From Microvelia longipes (taxonomy: Eukaryota; Arthropoda; Insecta; Hemiptera; Veliidae), in assembly GCA_018340805.1 (NCBI GenBank), contig JACMZG010000008.1:27695914-27759913 (forward strand): 64,000 nt of DNA. The letters run 5' to 3'. The notes under the pieces were generated by a model, which had not been told where the DNA came from, did not search any database, and saw only the letters and a program-made list of their open reading frames with translations. A program made the position numbers and the translations under genes. Shown here piece after piece: positions 58,190-64,000 of the stretch (position 1 is its first letter; each line of letters starts with the position of its first letter).

Positions 58190-58556
58190 ACACATTAGAT
58201 TCGCTACGCTAATCCTCTCTACTTCGGACTCGCTTCGCTCGTCTTTAAACAGTATACATTCGTTTTTTTCAGCTGCTACCCATTCAGTCACAGAACTTCG
58301 TTCAATGCTGCTCAATTGAACAAACCCGATATAACAACTATACTTAAAGATTGATTTTTATACCCAGTTTTTATTCTCTAGCTTAAAATACACCAGAAGC
58401 TACGAACATCTGACATACACACATTTTTGTGAAAACCACTTTGGACGTCTTAAAAACATATAAAACGCATAATTCAGGTGAAATCTTGGTTTAGATTTTT
58501 CTGCACACACAATACTTTTCCTACATACCTACGGAATTAATGAGGAAAAGTGAAAA
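58190..58556 (+). mobile_element. Family A dispersed element, copy 6
   Basis: Blocks in order: CATTAGATTCGCTACGCTAA (58192), CTTCGGACTCGCTTCGCTCGT (58223), CAATGCTGCTCAAT (58302), TTGATTTTTATACCCAGTTT (about 58350), TTTTTGTGAAAACCACTTTGG (58424), CATAATTCAGG, CACACAATACTTTTCC, and the terminal stem-loop 58514-58522 with 58543-58551. It has both the 5' and 3' blocks, but lacks the TACACTTGTACC middle seen in copies 1 and 2. A - strand frame at 58043-58315 overlaps copies 5 and 6 and is incidental. Confidence 0.65.
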
Positions 58557-58560
58557 AGAA

Positions 58561-59508
58561 CAGCAACAGCGGTATGGAATAATAAATAAAAATAATGACA
58601 AGCAAAAAAGGTAAGTATATACTCCATATACATTACTGACATGTAGCCTCATGTTTAAATTTAACAGGAAAGTTAAAATATTGTGTTCGACATTTAAATA
58701 GAACAGTTCGCTAAATCTATTTATAAGCAGTAAAGCTCTAAATGGAAAATAACTAAATAAATCAACAACAAAATGACAACTACATTAATATATTTTAAAA
58801 ATTAACATATTCTACTTAAGCTTTGATGGCAAGATAAGAGAGAACCGATGACAAATTTTCTTTAAAACAATGAACTAATTTGCAAGTAAAATTAATCGTT
58901 TCGAGTATTTGACATAGGTTATGGACAAACAATAGCAATAAATAGACAAATAAATAACATAACTGTAAGTTAAGTAACTGCAGCAAAGTTATGTTAACTC
59001 ATATCTATCTTTAGATATTTTTGATTAATAAGAATAAGAATTAATGCAATAAACATTTCATGTCATTATTTATTGATTTTACGCATTTCGTAATCTTCTA
59101 TTTAATTTTTAATTAAAAGGTATTTTATTTACGATATACTTCGTTTCCTGGAGTAATAAAAAGGCTTAAATAAAAATTATCATTAAAGAAGTTAAAAAAA
59201 TAAAAGAAGAAATAAGGACTGGAGAGTAATAAAAGATAGGTGTTGAACTCCCAGCAATATCATTGACTTTAAAAGCCCTTGTTGTTTAAAGTGAAGTATA
59301 TTTGTTTTAGCGAATTTTTTAAAGATAAATGAGCTTATAAGATTGGGGTTATGGAGAGGAGAGAGGAGATTTTTATTAAGCTAGTCGCTTCATTCACAAA
59401 ACATTACTTTTCATATCAAAATAAAATTTTATTGTGCACTTATTACACACTGAAACATCCATTTTTAAATTACCAATAATATTTAGGAGGAGTAAGTCCA
59501 AAATATTA
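58561..59508. other. A+T-rich non-coding DNA
   Basis: Nothing supportable is seen. Confidence 0.55.
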
Positions 59509-59612
59509 ATTTATAGGAATTAAGAAAAGAAGAAAACTATCCATATATTTATAGGAATATAAACAGTATATTCCTAAAATATAATATTTATAGGAATTAA
59601 GAAAAGGAGAAA
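59509..59612 (+). repeat. Direct repeat, two units at about 75 bp
   Basis: ATTTATAGGAATTAAGAAAAG occurs at 59509 and again at about 59585, with the intervening segment holding a third TTTATAGGAATA and an inverse TATTCCTA. It is a short imperfect tandem duplication. Confidence 0.65.
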
Positions 59613-62795
<3,183 letters not shown>

Positions 62796-63452
62796 GAGTT
62801 ATTTCCCTTTTCAATCTTATAAGGTTATGAGATTGGATCATTACTCCTTTAGAAATTCGCTAATAACTGTATAAATAAATAAAAAAAAATCCGCATTCAA
62901 AAGTAGGAATTTTATGTATTTAACAATAAATCATTTCTTTAAATTCCTCAATTCCAAACTATACTTGGAAGCAAAACAACACAAATTGTTAACTAAGTGA
63001 AATGATATGGAAATTTATCGTGTTGAAAAATACAAAAGGTTTTCTATAGGGCAGAGGGGAACCTCTTTATTAAATTTAATAATAAGAAATTCCTTCATTT
63101 ACATTACAATATGTGTCAAATGAATTTATAACAAATTTACATATTAGGTCTTGTATTTAAAGATATGGGGTTTTAAAAACTTCCGTCATGGCAGCGTGAC
63201 GTTAAAACAAAAGATCATTAATAAGTTGCATAATATTGAGCTTATTCGTAAAATATTGATAGAAATCAACACTTTACTTTACTCTGAGGTCAGTAAAGGT
63301 AACGGTACAGACAAATTTATGCAGAGTAACATTCCAATACGCTATTTGCTTAAACTGGTCACAGTTATTTTAATGATAATTTTTAAAAACAAAAATGTTT
63401 TGTGATCAATTGTTTAACCTTATGACCTACAAAATAATCGAATAAAAAATAT
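62796..63452. other. A+T-rich DNA with a doubtful 84-codon frame
   Basis: The + strand frame at 63151-63405 is Lys- and Ile-rich with a somewhat balanced middle (LLYSEVSKGNGTDKFMQSN). I recognise no family. Nothing else is seen. Confidence 0.4.
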
Positions 63453-63740
63453 AATTAGGAAAAGTAATAATAAAGACAGCAGTCCGAGTTTTATTAGATT
63501 AAATTAGTTTATCAGAGCTTTCGCACAAGCGATGCTTGGCATCCTCAGTGAATCTAATAACAAGTAAACTGTTATTTATTTCTGTTTCTTGTTGGTTTTT
63601 GTTATTATTGGTTTATGGTTTTGTTTACTTGTTATTAGATTCACTGAGGATGCTAAGCATCGCTTGTGCGAAAGCTCTGATGAAATAAATTAATCTAATA
63701 AAACTCGGACTGCTGTCTTCATTATTACTTTTTCCTAATT
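63453..63740. mobile_element. Fold-back element with hammerhead-like motif in both arms
   Basis: The left arm 63453-63569 and right arm 63623-63740 are reverse complements over about 117 bp with few differences, and the 53-bp loop is T-rich. The right arm reads CACTGAGGATG (63641-63651), a short stem-loop (AAGC with GCTT), then GCGAAAGCTCTGAT (63668-63681). CTGAGGA and GAAA match the two conserved core strings of hammerhead ribozymes (CUGANGA and GAAA). The left arm carries the same on the other strand. Penelope-like elements are known to contain such motifs, and the parallel motif at 8663-8700 fits. Stem III is not evident, so self-cleavage is only a possibility. No protein is encoded. Confidence 0.75.
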
Positions 63741-64000
63741 AAAATTTCTCACAGTCCATTAGACTTAATTCTTAAACAAATTATAAGCTCTAGTTTGTAA
63801 TAAAATTTTTCTAAATCTTAAAAAGTTTAAATTTTTGACATTGAAAAGATACAAGTTACAAATATTTCCTAAGAAAATCACCCTTTTTAGCCCAAATTAA
63901 GTCGCAGGATTTGACAAAAACAATAAAAGAACACTTTACCTTTTTTGATAAAGCCAATAGAAAATCTTTACAACAAGAAGACCTGGGTTCAGGGCAATTT
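63741..64000. other. A+T-rich DNA at window end
   Basis: Nothing supportable. CCTGGGTTCAGGGC at the last bases faintly recalls a pol III B box, but the window ends there. Confidence 0.45.

Noticed and set aside
58043..58319. Frames of 90 and 62 codons on opposite strands
   Set aside because: They span the junction of two family A copies and match no family.

Overview
This window looks like gene-poor, strongly A+T-rich nuclear DNA of an animal, most likely an arthropod and probably an insect. The support is: decayed non-LTR retrotransposon coding relics of the kind common in arthropods; small non-autonomous inverted-repeat elements; long (TA)n microsatellites; many minisatellites; possible eukaryotic splice sites; and no bacterial-style operons or ribosome-binding sites. 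I cannot name the species. No intact protein-coding gene, rRNA, convincing tRNA or CRISPR array is visible.

Coding relics. Three LINE fragments are recognisable on the + strand: an RNase H/C-terminal part at 1468-2077, a short reverse-transcriptase C-terminal piece at 18714-18899, and a clearer reverse-transcriptase relic at 20403-20982 with an FVDD catalytic motif and a downstream YGSQTW motif. Three places could hold real exons but are unproven: a possible gene start on the - strand at 35021-35179 (TATA-like box, ATG, consensus donor), a - strand frame at 57063-57431 containing a 74-nt intron-like stretch, and a + strand frame at 37334-37549 with an acceptor-like tract inside it.

Repeat landscape. 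The window is dominated by non-coding repeats. Family A (10640-10970, 20990-21512, 24283-24555, 39985-40615, 57955-58137, 58190-58556 and a reverse fragment at 30569-30607) has recurring blocks and, in three copies, a closing stem-loop with the same 8-9 bp stem. Family B (3870-3965, 12790-12868, 26886-27040, 52822-52995, perhaps 53355-53420) starts in most copies with a GC-rich snap-back whose sequence differs between copies. Terminal-inverted-repeat elements are at 39346-39664, 41163-41353 and, degraded, 14745-14918. Long fold-back structures are at 15403-16054 (265-bp arms), 24607-24703 and 63453-63740 (about 117-bp arms).

Tandem arrays. There are minisatellites of about 16, 145, 117, 25, 52, 25, 20, 26 and 88 bp, a 560-bp one-strand pyrimidine tract with a 200-bp higher-order repeat (26182-26741), and seven or eight (TA)n tracts, the longest at 62573-62795. 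Short perfect hairpins are unusually clustered at 20971-21445 and 48019-48433, and a 24-bp perfect palindrome lies at 57752-57775.

The most interesting items are the large fold-back at 15403-16054 with tandem units nested in each arm, the fold-back at 63453-63740 carrying a hammerhead-ribozyme-like core in each arm, the hairpin-ended family A, and the mixed direct and inverted 20-bp repeats at 42713-43135. All functional readings are inference from sequence inspection alone.
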